From the NCBI RefSeq assembly GCF_025447595.1, contig NZ_JAOEJU010000002.1:248001-312000 (forward strand): a stretch of DNA of 64,000 nucleotides, in the 5' to 3' direction. Positions 28,073 through 38,901 of this stretch are shown here, piece after piece. This DNA comes from Pseudomonas koreensis. GTDB lineage: Bacteria > Pseudomonadota > Gammaproteobacteria > Pseudomonadales > Pseudomonadaceae. Within the stretch, counting starts at the first letter, position 1, and each line of letters begins with the position of its first letter. The translations under genes were made by a program, and so were the position numbers. Below the pieces are notes generated by a model, which saw nothing but the letters and a program-made list of their open reading frames with translations, was not told the origin of the DNA and did no database searches.

Positions 28073-28441
28073 ATGAGTGATGAGCAAGAGTTGCTGCCCA
28101 AGCCGAGCCAGGAGGTTCGTCAATGGGCGATGTTTTGTCACTTGTCCGCCTTGTTGGGGATCTGGATTCCGTTCGGCACGCTGATCGGGCCGTTGGTCCT
28201 GTGGCAGATGAAGCGCGAGACCGATCCGTTCATCGACGCCCAGGGCAAGGAAGCGCTGAATTTCCAGATCACCGTGGCGATCGCTTCGATGATCTGCTTC
28301 GTGCTGATGCTGTTGATCATCGGGTTCGTGCTGTTCGGCCTGCTGGCCATTGCGGCGCTGGTGTTGACGATCATCGGTGGCGTAAAAGCCAATGAAGGTT
28401 TTCCGTATCGTTATCCGTTTACCTGGCGGTTGATCAAATAG
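28073..28441 (+). CDS. DUF4870 membrane protein
   Basis: AAGGAGG lies five bases before the ATG. The 122-residue product has three to four hydrophobic helices and the family text WAMFCHLSALLGIWIPFG, GPLVLWQMKRETDPFIDAQGKEALNFQITV and PFTWRLIK. It is a small inner-membrane protein without a known role. It is probably co-transcribed with rph, and a terminator follows. Confidence 0.85.
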   Translation: MSDEQELLPKPSQEVRQWAMFCHLSALLGIWIPFGTLIGPLVLWQMKRETDPFIDAQGKEALNFQITVAIASMICFVLMLLIIGFVLFGLLAIAALVLTIIGGVKANEGFPYRYPFTWRLIK

Positions 28442-28487
28442 CATTCAGCCGAAAGGTGCATGTTGGAATAATTAATTCTGCATATTT

Positions 28488-28517
28488 AAAAGCCCTGACT
28501 TATCAGGGCTTTTTTTG
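28488..28517 (+). terminator. Terminator after the DUF4870 gene
   Basis: AAAAGCCCTGA pairs with TCAGGGCTTTT across a CTTA-type loop, followed by a T run. Confidence 0.88.
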
Positions 28518-28826
28518 CAACTAAATAAACCTGCTTTGTTTGTAGGAGTATTCTGTCTGCGATGAGTGGTAGAAGATATTTTATATATTCATCCATCTTA
28601 CATTTTTAGTCACAACTGTAATGCCTTGGTCTTACCAAGGTCATTGGCAGCATGAGTTTGTGCTTGTTAAGGTTGTCGCACGTAATATTCCTTCAGAAAT
28701 ATTTCGATATGTTCAAGCCATCGAAGGCTTTTGAATCCCAGTGTTTCCGGTGCTGAACAGTTCACCGGTTCATGAGGCGTATCCAGGGAAAGTTCGCCTC
28801 TGAATATATAGCCAAGAATAATCCAG
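28518..28826. other. AT-rich intergenic region upstream of gltS
   Basis: About 310 bases with lower GC than the flanks, including stretches such as AGATATTTTATATATTCATCC. No ORF or hairpin stands out. It presumably carries the gltS promoter and perhaps regulator sites. Confidence 0.5.
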
Positions 28827-30035
28827 ATGATTCAGCTCGATTTCTACGGCACGCTCGTGGCCGCTTCCCTCGTACTTTTGCTGGGGCGCGGCCTTGTATT
28901 CCGTGTTGGTGTACTGCGCAATTTCAATATTCCCGAACCCGTTGCGGGTGGCCTGTTGGTTGCTCTGGTCCTTCTGGTATTGCGAGCGCTCGATATGGAA
29001 GTTCGTTTCGATACATCGTTGCAGACACCGCTCATGCTGGCGTTTTTTGCCACTATCGGTCTGAGTGCCGACTTCGCCAGCCTCAAGAAGGGCGGTCGCG
29101 TAGTGGGCGTATTTCTACTGGCGGTCACCGGCCTCCTGATCCTGCAGAACGCCATGGGTATCGGACTCGCCACAATGCTGGGGCTCGATCCGCTGATGGG
29201 GCTGTTGACGGGCTCTATCACGCTAGCCGGAGGTCACGGAACCGGCGCCGCGTGGGGAACGGTATTCAGCGAGAAATACGGCCTGGCTTCCGCCTCTGAA
29301 CTGGCGATAGCCTCGGCGACATTCGGTCTGGTGCTGGGTGGTCTGATCGGTGGGCCGGTTGCTCGCCTGCTTATCAAGCGTGTAGAGGTGCCTGGTTGCC
29401 ACGCGCAGGAGGCGCCGCGTCTGCCAAAGGGCTTCGAGCAGCCGAACAAGGAGCGCTCGATCACGCCATTTTCATTCATCGAAACCCTGGCACTGATCGC
29501 GGTCAGTCTGCTGGTCGGCAATCTCCTGAACGGACTGTTGCATGGCACGGCTTTCGAGTTGCCGACATTCGTTTGTGTTTTGTTCGTGGGTGTTGTGCTG
29601 CGCAACGGCCTCTCGGCGTTTGGCCTGTATCAGGTATTCGAGCGTGAAGTTTCGGTGCTGGGCAACGTCAGCCTGTCGCTGTTTCTGGCGATTGCGCTGA
29701 TGTCACTCAAGTTGTGGGACCTGGCAGCGCTGGCGTTGCCGATCTTCATCATTCTGGCCGTGCAGGCACTGGTCATGGCGCTGTTCGCGGTGTTCGTGAC
29801 GTTCAGGGTGATGGGGCGCAACTACGATGCGGCAGTGCTGGCGGCGGGGCATTGCGGTTTCGGCCTTGGTGCGACGCCGACTGCCATCGCCAACATGCAA
29901 GCGGTGACGCAGCGTTACGGGCCTTCGCAGATCGCGTTTCTGGTCGTACCGATGGTGGGTGCATTCTTCATCGATATCATCAATGTCATCGTGATCAAGT
30001 TGTACCTGGCGCTGCCGTTCTTCGCTGCTGTCTAA
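28827..30035 (+). CDS. gltS: Sodium/glutamate symporter GltS
   Basis: The 402-residue protein is the usual length for GltS and hydrophobic throughout, with about ten membrane helices. Conserved text includes NFNIPEPVAGGLL, GLSADFASLKKGG, GSITLAGGHGTGAAWG and the repeat-like GHCGFGLGATPTAIANMQ near the end. It imports glutamate with sodium. The ribosome site is weak. A shared bidirectional terminator separates it from crc. Confidence 0.94.
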   Translation: MIQLDFYGTLVAASLVLLLGRGLVFRVGVLRNFNIPEPVAGGLLVALVLLVLRALDMEVRFDTSLQTPLMLAFFATIGLSADFASLKKGGRVVGVFLLAVTGLLILQNAMGIGLATMLGLDPLMGLLTGSITLAGGHGTGAAWGTVFSEKYGLASASELAIASATFGLVLGGLIGGPVARLLIKRVEVPGCHAQEAPRLPKGFEQPNKERSITPFSFIETLALIAVSLLVGNLLNGLLHGTAFELPTFVCVLFVGVVLRNGLSAFGLYQVFEREVSVLGNVSLSLFLAIALMSLKLWDLAALALPIFIILAVQALVMALFAVFVTFRVMGRNYDAAVLAAGHCGFGLGATPTAIANMQAVTQRYGPSQIAFLVVPMVGAFFIDIINVIVIKLYLALPFFAAV

Positions 30036-30063
30036 AGCACATTCCAGCCTGAGACTGACCCAT

Positions 30064-30099
30064 AAAAAATGCCCGTATCCTGCGATACGGGCATTTTTT
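30064..30099. terminator. Bidirectional terminator between gltS and crc
   Basis: The perfect stem TGCCCGTATC / GATACGGGCA has an A run before and a T run after, serving both convergent genes. The same nine-base stem is used in the terminator at 39323-39357. Confidence 0.9.
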
Positions 30100-30116
30100 C
30101 TACTGCGAAACGACGC

Positions 30117-30896
30117 TTAGATAGTCAGCGTCCAGTCGTAGTCGACGATCAGCGGCGCGTGCTGCGAGAACCGTGGCTGACGCGGCAGGCGTGCACTGCG
30201 CACGAAACGCCGCAGGCCCGGGGTCAGGATCTGGTAGTCGAAACGCCAGCCCAGATTCAGCATCTCGGCCTGTTCGTTGTCCGGCCACCAGCTGTACTGG
30301 TCGCCTTCGCGGCTGACTTCGCGCAGGGCGTCTACGTAGCCCATGTTGCCGACAATCTCGTCCATCCAGGCGCGTTCTGGCGCCAGGAAGCCCGGAGATT
30401 GCTGGCTGTCGCGCCAGTTCTTGATGTCGAGCTTCTGCTGCGCGACGTACAGCGAGCCACAATAAATGTACTCGCGACGTTTGCGCCGCTGTTTGTCCAG
30501 GTACTTGCCGAAGTCGTCCATGAGCTTGAACTTCTGGTTCAAGTCCTCATCGCCGTTCATCCCCGAAGGGAGCAGCAAGGTGGCAATACTGACTTTGTCG
30601 AAATCTGCTTGCAGGTAGCGCCCGTAGCGGTCGGCCGTCTCGAATCCGAGACCGCTGATGACAGCCTTCGGTTGCAACCGCGAATACAAAGCCACGCCGC
30701 CTTGGGCAGGGACTTCAGCATCGCAGGCATAAAGGAAGTAGCCATCCAGTTGGAAGGCTGGGTCGTCCAGTTCAAAGGCGGAGGCACGGGTGTCCTGCAG
30801 GCAGATGACGTCGGCATTCTGTGCCTGCAGCCAACTGAGCAAACCGCGCTCGACTGCAGCCTGAATACCATTGACGTTCACACTGATGATCCGCAT
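30117..30896 (-). CDS. crc: Catabolite repression control protein Crc
   Basis: The 259-residue product begins MRIISVNVNGIQAAVERGLL and matches Pseudomonas Crc, including DVICLQDTRASAFELDD and the end RFSQHAPLIVDYDW. It has an exonuclease III-like fold but acts with Hfq on A-rich mRNA sites to repress secondary carbon-source genes. The place beside divergent pyrE is the conserved Pseudomonas arrangement. Confidence 0.96.
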   Translation of the reverse strand: MRIISVNVNGIQAAVERGLLSWLQAQNADVICLQDTRASAFELDDPAFQLDGYFLYACDAEVPAQGGVALYSRLQPKAVISGLGFETADRYGRYLQADFDKVSIATLLLPSGMNGDEDLNQKFKLMDDFGKYLDKQRRKRREYIYCGSLYVAQQKLDIKNWRDSQQSPGFLAPERAWMDEIVGNMGYVDALREVSREGDQYSWWPDNEQAEMLNLGWRFDYQILTPGLRRFVRSARLPRQPRFSQHAPLIVDYDWTLTI

Positions 30897-30919
30897 AAAT
30901 GGCCCCAAAAATCGCGTGC

Positions 30920-30932
30920 GTGTATGATACAC
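30920..30932. promoter_or_regulatory. Palindromic -10 region shared by crc and pyrE
   Basis: GTGTATGATACAC is a perfect inverted repeat around a central G. It contains TATGAT on the plus strand (30923-30928, 50 bases before pyrE) and TATCAT on the minus strand (24-30 bases before crc), so it could serve as a symmetrical -10 for both genes. Confidence 0.5.
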
Positions 30933-30978
30933 GGCGTCAAGCTAATTAGCTAAATCCGTGGTATTTGGGGTTTTTTTC

Positions 30979-31623
30979 ATGCAAGCGTATCAGCGCGATT
31001 TCATTCGTTTTGCCATCGATCGCGGCGTTTTGCGCTTCGGTGAGTTCACCCTGAAGTCCGGGCGCACCAGTCCTTACTTCTTCAATGCCGGCCTGTTCAA
31101 TTCGGGTTCGGCGCTGGCGCAGCTGGGTCGTTTCTACGCCGCAGCCATCGCCGAGAGCGGTATTCCGTTCGACGTATTGTTCGGCCCGGCCTACAAAGGC
31201 ATCCCGCTGGCGGCAACCACTGCCGTGGCGCTGGCCGAGCACCACAACCGTGACCTGCCATGGTGCTTCAACCGCAAGGAAGCCAAGGCCCACGGCGAAG
31301 GTGGCAGCCTGGTCGGCGCACCGCTGACCGGTGAAGTGCTGATCATCGACGACGTGATCACCGCCGGCACTGCGATCCGTGAGGTGATGCAGATCATCGC
31401 TTCCCAGGACGGCGCCAAGGCTGCTGGCGTGCTGATCGCCCTGAACCGTCAGGAGCGCGGCAACGGCGAGCTGTCGGCGATTCAGGAAGTCGAGCGTGAT
31501 TTCGGCATCCCGGTCATCAGCATCGTGTCGCTGAACCAGGTGCTGGAATTCCTGGCAGACGACCCGCAGCTCAAGCAGCACCTGCCAGCCGTTGAAGCTT
31601 ATCGCGCCCAGTTCGGCGTCTGA
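30979..31623 (+). CDS. pyrE: Orotate phosphoribosyltransferase
   Basis: The ATG at 30979 (GGGG eight bases upstream) gives 214 residues starting [13 protein letters not shown]. The substrate loop [16 protein letters not shown] and the PRPP-binding motif [16 protein letters not shown] are present. The enzyme makes OMP from orotate and PRPP in pyrimidine synthesis. A strong terminator follows. Confidence 0.97.
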   Translation: MQAYQRDFIRFAIDRGVLRFGEFTLKSGRTSPYFFNAGLFNSGSALAQLGRFYAAAIAESGIPFDVLFGPAYKGIPLAATTAVALAEHHNRDLPWCFNRKEAKAHGEGGSLVGAPLTGEVLIIDDVITAGTAIREVMQIIASQDGAKAAGVLIALNRQERGNGELSAIQEVERDFGIPVISIVSLNQVLEFLADDPQLKQHLPAVEAYRAQFGV

Positions 31624-31638
31624 TCGCTTCTTCCGGGT

Positions 31639-31679
31639 AAAAAAAGACCCCGCTCAGCCAGGCTGAGCGGGGCCTTTTT
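31639..31679. terminator. Bidirectional terminator between pyrE and argB
   Basis: The stem CCCCGCTCAGCC / GGCTGAGCGGGG is flanked by A and T runs. Confidence 0.9.
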
Positions 31680-31693
31680 GTATGCGCTATCGC

Positions 31694-32599
<906 letters not shown>

Positions 32600-32623
32600 T
32601 CAGGGCTCCGGGTGAATCAGCAA

Positions 32624-34021
32624 TCAGAACGGTAGTTGGAGATCAGGTGCAACGCGTTTCAGTTGGGCATGGAACACAGCCTTGATGCGCTGCAGTTCAG
32701 CCTCGTCATCGGCCTCGAAGCGCAGCACCAGCACCGGTGTGGTGTTGGACGCGCGCACCAGGCCCCAGCCTTTGGCGTAGTCGACCCGCACGCCGTCAAT
32801 GGTGGTCAGGTCGGCGCCTGGGCCCCACTGTGCATCGTGCAGTGCATCAATGATGCTGAATTTGCTCTCTTCGGTCACATGGATATTGATTTCCGGCGTG
32901 GAAATATCGTTCGGGAAGGTCGCGAATAGCGTTTCCGCGTCGGATTTTTCCTTGCTGAGGATTTCCAGCAGCCGTGCGGCGCTGTAAATGCCGTCGTCGA
33001 AACCGAACCAGCGTTCCTTGAAGAAAATGTGCCCGCTCATTTCTCCGGCCAATAGCGCACCGGACTGTTTCATCTTCTTTTTGATCAACGAGTGACCGGT
33101 CTTCCACATTAACGACTGGCCGCCGTATTCCTTGATCAGCGGAATCAGGCGACGGGTGCATTTGACGTCGAAGATGATTTCTGCGCCCGGGTTGCGGGCC
33201 AGCACGTCACGGGCGAACAGCATCAGCAGACGGTCCGGAAAGACGATGGTGCCGGTGTTGGTCACCACGCCGACGCGATCGCCGTCGCCGTCGAAGGCCA
33301 GGCCGATGTCAGCCTTGGTTTCCTTGACCTTGGCGATCAGGTCGACGAGGTTTTCAGGCTTGCCCGGATCCGGGTGATGGTTCGGGAAGTTACCGTCGAC
33401 TTCGCAGAATAGAGGGATGACTTCGCAGTTCAGCGCTTCGATCAGTTGCGGGGCGATCACGCCGGCCGCGCCGTTGCCGCAGTCGACCACGACTTTCAGG
33501 CGCCGGGCCAGTTTGATGTCCTGGACGATTTCGGTGTTGTAACGATCGAGAATTTCGACCTGGGTCACGCTGCCCGTGCCGCTGCTCAGATTGCCGGTCT
33601 TGATTCGGTCATGCAGGACCTGGATCTGTTCGTTGGCGAGAGTGTCGCCGGCGATCACGATCTTGAAGCCGTTGTAGTTCGACGGGTTGTGGCTGCCGGT
33701 GAGCATCACGCCGGATTTGCCGGCCAACACGTTGGCGGCGTAGTACAGCGCAGGCGTCGGCACCAGGCCGACGTCGCTGACATGGCAGCCGCTTTCGGCG
33801 ATGCCGCGGATCAGCTCGGCAACCAGTTCCGGACCGGACAGGCGGCCGTCACGGCCGACGGACACGTTCGGTTCGCCCTGGGCCAGGCTCTGGGAGCCAA
33901 TGGCGCGGCCGATCCAGTAGGCGGTTTCGGCATTGAGGAATTCCGGCACGGTGCCGCGAATGTCGTAGGCGCGGAAGATGCTGTCGGGAAGCTTCGGGGC
34001 GACTTGGGCGGGGGTGCTCAT
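32624..34021 (-). CDS. algC: Phosphomannomutase/phosphoglucomutase AlgC
   Basis: The start at 34021 gives 465 residues, near the size of P. aeruginosa AlgC. It has IFRAYDIRGTVPEFLN, the phosphoserine loop LTGSHNPSNYNGFK and the metal loop AFDGDGDRVG. The enzyme interconverts hexose 1- and 6-phosphates for alginate, LPS and other surface sugars. The open frame continues 12 codons upstream without homology. Confidence 0.96.
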   Translation of the reverse strand: MSTPAQVAPKLPDSIFRAYDIRGTVPEFLNAETAYWIGRAIGSQSLAQGEPNVSVGRDGRLSGPELVAELIRGIAESGCHVSDVGLVPTPALYYAANVLAGKSGVMLTGSHNPSNYNGFKIVIAGDTLANEQIQVLHDRIKTGNLSSGTGSVTQVEILDRYNTEIVQDIKLARRLKVVVDCGNGAAGVIAPQLIEALNCEVIPLFCEVDGNFPNHHPDPGKPENLVDLIAKVKETKADIGLAFDGDGDRVGVVTNTGTIVFPDRLLMLFARDVLARNPGAEIIFDVKCTRRLIPLIKEYGGQSLMWKTGHSLIKKKMKQSGALLAGEMSGHIFFKERWFGFDDGIYSAARLLEILSKEKSDAETLFATFPNDISTPEINIHVTEESKFSIIDALHDAQWGPGADLTTIDGVRVDYAKGWGLVRASNTTPVLVLRFEADDEAELQRIKAVFHAQLKRVAPDLQLPF

Positions 34022-34263
34022 CTGCGAAAATGCTCCATCTCGAAAGTGGCGGGACATGCCGGCGAATCAATACGACGGCAGACTCAAACTGAAGGGTATG
34101 ACGGCGCTTTTCCCAGAGAGTTCGTGGTGTGAAAGGGCCATGACGCCTTGTGCGGCGTGGCTTTGGCCTGCCAATGCCTTGATTTTCGGCGCTAAACCTT
34201 GCAGATGACATTTTGAATTTCTTGGCGAGAAACACGCCCTCGCCACGACAGATTTCTAGCCGA

Positions 34264-34719
34264 TCACTTGGTGCCGGAGTGACCGAAACCACCAGCGCCG
34301 CGTTCGGTCTCGACGAACTCTTCGACCATTTCGAAGTGCGCCTGCACCACCGGCACCAGCACCAACTGCGCCAGGCGCTCGCCGACCGGCATGGTGAATT
34401 CGGTCTGGCCACGGTTCCAGCAGGACACCATCAGCGGGCCCTGGTAGTCGGAGTCGATCAGACCGACGAGGTTGCCCAGCACGATGCCGTGCTTATGGCC
34501 CATGCCCGAGCGCGGCAGGATCAGCGCGGCGAGGTTCGGATCGCCGATGTAGACCGACAGCCCGGTAGGGATCAGCACGGTTTCACCCGGCTTGATCACG
34601 ATGTCCTCTTGCAGCATGGCGCGCAGGTCGAGGCCGGCGGAGCCCGGTGTAGCGTATTGCGGCAGCGGGAATTCGGTGCCGATGCGTGGGTCGAGGATCT
34701 TGGCTTGCAAAGCGTGCAT
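34264..34719 (-). CDS. dut: Deoxyuridine triphosphatase
   Basis: The 151-residue product has all five dUTPase motifs: [37 protein letters not shown], and the C-terminal [11 protein letters not shown]. It removes dUTP and makes dUMP for thymidylate synthesis. It starts five bases after coaBC ends, on the same strand. Confidence 0.97.
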   Translation of the reverse strand: MHALQAKILDPRIGTEFPLPQYATPGSAGLDLRAMLQEDIVIKPGETVLIPTGLSVYIGDPNLAALILPRSGMGHKHGIVLGNLVGLIDSDYQGPLMVSCWNRGQTEFTMPVGERLAQLVLVPVVQAHFEMVEEFVETERGAGGFGHSGTK

Positions 34720-34724
34720 GTAAA

Positions 34725-35933
34725 TTAAACCTGGTTCAGACGTTCGGCGATAAAAGTGACGAGCTGGCGAGCGATCTTGCTCTTGCTGGTCTGGGCGAAA
34801 ACCGTGGCGTGCAGCCCACGGTCGATGACGCTGCAGGCGTTTTCTTCGCTGTTGAAACCGATGCTCGGGTTGGCGACGTCGTTGGCGACGATCAGATCGA
34901 GATTCTTGTCCTTCAGCTTGCGTGCAGCGTAGTCGAGCAGGTGTTCGGTCTCGGCGGCGAAACCGACACTGAACGGACGATCGGGACGGGTCGCGATGGT
35001 GGCCAGGATGTCCGGGTTGCGCACCATTTGCAGGACGAAGCCGTCACCGCTCGTAGGGTCTTTCTTTAATTTTTGCGGGGCGACGACTTCCGGACGGTAA
35101 TCCGCCACCGCCGCCGAGGCGATGAAGATGTCGCAAGGGATCGCGGCTTCACACGCTGCGAGCATGTCGCGGGCGCTGACCACGTCGATCCGGGTGACGC
35201 GATCCGGCGTCGGCAGGTGCACCGGGCCGCTGATCAGGGTCACGCGGGCGCCGGCTTCCACTGCTGCTTCAGCCAGGGCGAAGCCCATTTTGCCGGAGCT
35301 GTGGTTGGTGATGTAGCGCACCGGGTCGATGTTTTCCTGGGTCGGGCCGGCGGTGATCACCACGTGCTTGCCGGTCAGCGCCTGACGCTGGAAGCAGTCC
35401 GCCGCGAGCTGGGCCAGATCGGTGGCTTCCATCATGCGGCCCATGCCGACGTCGCCGCAGGCCTGGCTGCCGGAGGCCGGGCCGAAGGTCTTCAGGCCAC
35501 GGCTTTCAAGGAGTTGCAGGTTGGCCTGAGTCGCCGGGTCGCGCCACATGGCCTGGTTCATGGCCGGGGCGACAGCGACGATGGCGTCGGTGGCCAGCAC
35601 CAATGTGGTCAGCAGATCGTTGGCAATGCCTTGGGCCAGGCGAGCCAGCAGGTCGGCGGTGGCCGGGGCGATCAGCACCAGATCGGCCCATTTGGCCAGT
35701 TCGATGTGGCCCATCGCCGCTTCGGCAGCCGGGTCGAGCAAATCCAGGTGAACCGGGTGGCCGGACAGCGCCTGCATGGTCAGCGGGGTGATGAATTCGC
35801 TGCCGCCACGGGTCATGACCACGCGCACTTCGGCGCCCTGATCGATCAGGCGGCGCACAAGGTCGGCGCTCTTGTAGGCAGCGATACCGCCGCCGACGCC
35901 CAGAACGATGCGTTTCCGATACAGCCGCTGCAT
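34725..35933 (-). CDS. coaBC: Bifunctional phosphopantothenoylcysteine decarboxylase/synthetase
   Basis: The start at 35933 ([21 protein letters not shown]) gives 402 residues. The CoaC half carries [17 protein letters not shown] and [12 protein letters not shown]; the CoaB half begins near [25 protein letters not shown]. The two steps lead from phosphopantothenate to phosphopantetheine in CoA synthesis. It is divergent from radC and upstream of dut. Confidence 0.97.
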   Translation of the reverse strand: MQRLYRKRIVLGVGGGIAAYKSADLVRRLIDQGAEVRVVMTRGGSEFITPLTMQALSGHPVHLDLLDPAAEAAMGHIELAKWADLVLIAPATADLLARLAQGIANDLLTTLVLATDAIVAVAPAMNQAMWRDPATQANLQLLESRGLKTFGPASGSQACGDVGMGRMMEATDLAQLAADCFQRQALTGKHVVITAGPTQENIDPVRYITNHSSGKMGFALAEAAVEAGARVTLISGPVHLPTPDRVTRIDVVSARDMLAACEAAIPCDIFIASAAVADYRPEVVAPQKLKKDPTSGDGFVLQMVRNPDILATIATRPDRPFSVGFAAETEHLLDYAARKLKDKNLDLIVANDVANPSIGFNSEENACSVIDRGLHATVFAQTSKSKIARQLVTFIAERLNQV

Positions 35934-36068
35934 AGGTCTGCCTTTCATTTCGTTGGTGACATACGTGGCGAAACCCCCTCCCCAGGGTGAATTCGCCCGC
36001 AAAAAAGATGGGCTACGATATCACAGCGACCGCTACGGAACAGCGGCGCCCACAGACAAGGAATGTGC

Positions 36069-36743
36069 ATGAGTATTCGCGATTGGCCGGCGGCGGAAAG
36101 GCCGCGGGAGAAGTTGTTGGAACAGGGCTCGGGAAGTCTTTCCGATGCTGAATTGCTGGCGATTTTTCTAAGGACCGGCGTATCCGGTAAAAGCGCGGTG
36201 GATGTCGCAAGACATCTGTTGGGTCAGTTCGGAAGCTTGCGTGCCTTGCTTGAGGCCGATCTCGCAACGTTCAGTGAACAATTGGGCTTGGGCCCGGCGA
36301 AGTTCGCCCAGTTGCAGGCCGTGCTGGAAATGGGCCGGCGACACCTGGCCGAACGCATGCGGCAAAAAACGGCGTTGGAAAACCCGCAGGTCGTGCGTGA
36401 TTACCTCAAAGCCATGCTGCGCCACGAGCCGCACGAGGTTTTCGGTTGCCTGTTTCTCGACTCCAAACATCAGGTGCTGACCTTCGAGACGCTGTTTCGC
36501 GGCTCGATCGACAACACCGCCGTGCATCCCCGGGAAGTCGTGAAGCGCTCCCTGGCCAACAACGCGGCAGCGGTGATCCTGTGCCATAACCATCCGTCGG
36601 GGAATAGCGATCCGAGTCAGGCTGATCGATTATTGACCAAGCGTTTGCAGAAGGCTTTGGAGCTGATCGACGTGCGGGTGCTCGATCACTTCATCGTCGG
36701 TGATGGCGAGCCGTTGTCGATGGCGGAGTGTGGCTGGATGTGA
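36069..36743 (+). CDS. radC: RadC/YeeS-type JAB-domain protein
   Basis: ATG 36069 follows AAGGAA at about six bases and gives 224 residues. The N-terminal helix-hairpin-helix region ([22 protein letters not shown]) and the JAMM metalloprotease motif [14 protein letters not shown] are intact. Despite the name, a direct repair role is not established. It is divergent from coaBC, and a REP pair follows. Confidence 0.95.
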   Translation: MSIRDWPAAERPREKLLEQGSGSLSDAELLAIFLRTGVSGKSAVDVARHLLGQFGSLRALLEADLATFSEQLGLGPAKFAQLQAVLEMGRRHLAERMRQKTALENPQVVRDYLKAMLRHEPHEVFGCLFLDSKHQVLTFETLFRGSIDNTAVHPREVVKRSLANNAAAVILCHNHPSGNSDPSQADRLLTKRLQKALELIDVRVLDHFIVGDGEPLSMAECGWM

Positions 36744-36760
36744 GGGTGATGCAGTATCCC

Positions 36761-36850
36761 TGTGGGAGCGAGCTTGCTCGCGAAGGCGTCATGCCAGTCG
36801 ACATTGCTGTCAGCTGATAGAACGCTTTCGCGAGCAAGCTCGCTCCCACA
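36761..36850. repeat. Inverted REP pair (BIME-like) after radC
   Basis: TGTGGGAGCGAGCTTGCTCG and its inverse lie between the convergent radC and dppA-like genes. Confidence 0.92.
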
Positions 36851-36868
36851 GGGTTTGTGTGTGGCAGG

Positions 36869-38455
36869 TTACTTCAGGGTGACCTTGGAGTAATCCTGCC
36901 GTCCGAACGGGCTCACCGAGTAACCCTGCACGTCTTTACGCGTCAGGGCGTAGGCAGTCGGATGTGCTAGCGGCAGCCACAGCGCCTGCTGCTGAATCTG
37001 CGCCTGTGCCTGTTCATAGAGCTTGGTGCGCACGCCTTGCTCGCTGGTGGTCTTGCCGGCGCTGATCAGCTTGTCCAGGTCGGCATTGCAGTAGCGGGCG
37101 AAGTTGGTGCCGGACTTCACCGCCGCGCAGGAAAACTGCGGGGTCAGGAAGTTGTCCGGGTCGCCGTTATCGCCGGCCCAGCCCATGAACAGCAGGTCAT
37201 GCTCGCCAGCCTTGGCGCGACGGATCAGTTCGCCCCATTCGATTACGCGGATTTCCGCCTGAATACCGATTTCCGCCAGATCCGATTGCAGTAACTGCGC
37301 ACCGAGGCTCGGGTTCGGGTTCAGCAGGCTGCCGGACGGACGGGTCCAGATGGTGGTCTGGAAACCGTCCTTCAATCCAGCCTTGGCCAGCAATGCCTTG
37401 GCCTTGTTCACGTCGTGGGCGTAACCCGGCAGATTCTTCGCGTAGCTCCAGGTGTTCGGCGGATACGGGCCGTTGGCGGCTTCGGCGGTGTCCTCGAACA
37501 CGGCTTTGAGGTAGTTGGCCTTGTCGAAGGCAAGGTTGATTGCCTGGCGCACTTCCGGTTTGTCCAGTGGGGGATGCTGGCTGTTGATGCCGACGAACGC
37601 GGTCATGAACGCGTCGGTCTTTTCGACTTTCAGCGTCGGCTCCTGCTTCGCCGCCTGTACGTCCAGTGGTTTTGGAGACAGGGCGATCTGGCACTCGTTA
37701 CGCCGCAGCTTTTGCAGGCGCACGTTGGCGTCCGGGGTGATGGCGAAAATCAGCGGGTCCACCGCGGGCTTGCCGCGGAAGTAGTCCGGGTTGGCCTTGT
37801 AGCGGATCGAGGCGTCTTTCTGGAACCGAGTGAACACGAACGGGCCGGTGCCGACCGGTTGGCTGTTGAGCTTGTCGGTGGCATCGGCTTTCAGCAGCTT
37901 GTCGGCGTATTCAGCAGAATAAATGGAGGCGAAACCCATGCTCAGGGTCGCGAGGAATGTCGAGTCCGGATGATCGAGGGTGAAGCGTACGGTCAGCGGA
38001 TCCAGTGCGTCGATCTTTTTGATCAGGCTCGGCAACTGCATCGACTGGGCGTGCGGGAAGCCGCTCTGGGCAACCTTGTGCCACGGGTTGGCCGGGTCGA
38101 GCATGCGGTCGAAGCTGAACTTGACGTCTTCGGCGGTCAGCTCGCGGGTCGGCTTGAAGTAGTCGGTGGTGTGGAACTTCACCTGCGGGTGCAGCTTGAA
38201 CACATAGGTCAGGCCGTCGGTGCTGACTTCCCAGCTGTCGGCCAGGCTCGGGACCACCTTGCCGCTGGCGGTGTCGAAATCCACCAGACGGTTCATCAGT
38301 ACGTCCGCCGAGGCGTTAGTGGTGGTCAGCGAGTTGTACTGCACCACGTCGAAGCCTTCGGGACTGGCCTCGGTGCAGACGCTCAGGGCGGCGGCCTGGG
38401 CCAGTGGACTCAGTAACAGCGGGGCGAAGAGCAGGGGGAGGGCAGCGAGGCGCAT
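36869..38455 (-). CDS. Peptide-type ABC transporter substrate-binding protein, DppA-like
   Basis: The 528-residue product has a signal peptide (LLFAPLLLSPLAQAAAL) and the SBP_bac_5 fold: LADSWEVSTDGLTYVFKL, PVGTGPFVFTRFQKDASI, and DLLFMGWAGDNGDPDNFLTPQFSC near the binding site. A cysteine pair (ALSVCTEAS and RRNECQIAL) is typical of DppA. It probably captures dipeptides in the periplasm. No permease or ATPase gene lies beside it here. AAGGAAG precedes the ATG. Confidence 0.88.
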   Translation of the reverse strand: MRLAALPLLFAPLLLSPLAQAAALSVCTEASPEGFDVVQYNSLTTTNASADVLMNRLVDFDTASGKVVPSLADSWEVSTDGLTYVFKLHPQVKFHTTDYFKPTRELTAEDVKFSFDRMLDPANPWHKVAQSGFPHAQSMQLPSLIKKIDALDPLTVRFTLDHPDSTFLATLSMGFASIYSAEYADKLLKADATDKLNSQPVGTGPFVFTRFQKDASIRYKANPDYFRGKPAVDPLIFAITPDANVRLQKLRRNECQIALSPKPLDVQAAKQEPTLKVEKTDAFMTAFVGINSQHPPLDKPEVRQAINLAFDKANYLKAVFEDTAEAANGPYPPNTWSYAKNLPGYAHDVNKAKALLAKAGLKDGFQTTIWTRPSGSLLNPNPSLGAQLLQSDLAEIGIQAEIRVIEWGELIRRAKAGEHDLLFMGWAGDNGDPDNFLTPQFSCAAVKSGTNFARYCNADLDKLISAGKTTSEQGVRTKLYEQAQAQIQQQALWLPLAHPTAYALTRKDVQGYSVSPFGRQDYSKVTLK

Positions 38456-38901
38456 GGTCGGCTTCCTTTACAGATCGAAGGCCCATCTGCAAGTGCAGTC
38501 TGGAAAAGGCCTACCCTAGTGGTCGCGATTACAAATGACTATCCCCTTTTTGCATTTTCGGGGCTGCGCGGCGCAGGATTTGTCGGAAGAGACGGCAGGA
38601 AAAGTCTCGAACGCGGGTATGATCGTTTTTCTTCGACGAATGGTAAAAATTGCCGGCAGCCTTTGTCCAAGGCGCTTGCGGCCAGAAAAAGCGGCTTTTT
38701 AGCCATTCTTTGCACACGGAAAGTTGTTGCTCCGTGGTCTTTCTGGTATAAAGCAGCGCTCTTTTCTAGGGGCCCGGTTCCTTCGCTTGTAGGTGTAGCC
38801 GGTAAGACCTCTAAAGAATCGCGGCGCCTGGCGCCACAATGACTAGAGATTAAGCGGCCAACCCATGCCGGGTTGGGCATGTGGTTTTAGAGGGCTGAGG
38901 C
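38456..38901. promoter_or_regulatory. Divergent dppA-like/rpmB intergenic region with rpmB promoter and leader
   Basis: A likely rpmB promoter is TTGTTG (38724-38729), 17 bases, TATAAA (38747-38752). The transcript would carry a leader of about 140 bases. In it lie GGCGCCTGGCGCC (38823-38835) and CCAACCCATGCCGGGTTGG (38858-38876), two hairpins just before the rpmB ribosome site. The open frame at 38519-38842 looks accidental. Confidence 0.55.

Noticed and set aside
28772..29299. Plus-strand frame overlapping the start of gltS
   Set aside because: It overlaps the GltS N-terminus in another frame and has no similarity or signal.
38519..38842. 107-residue frame in the dppA-like/rpmB intergenic region
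   Set aside because: It spans the probable rpmB promoter and leader, lacks a ribosome site and has no recognisable domain.
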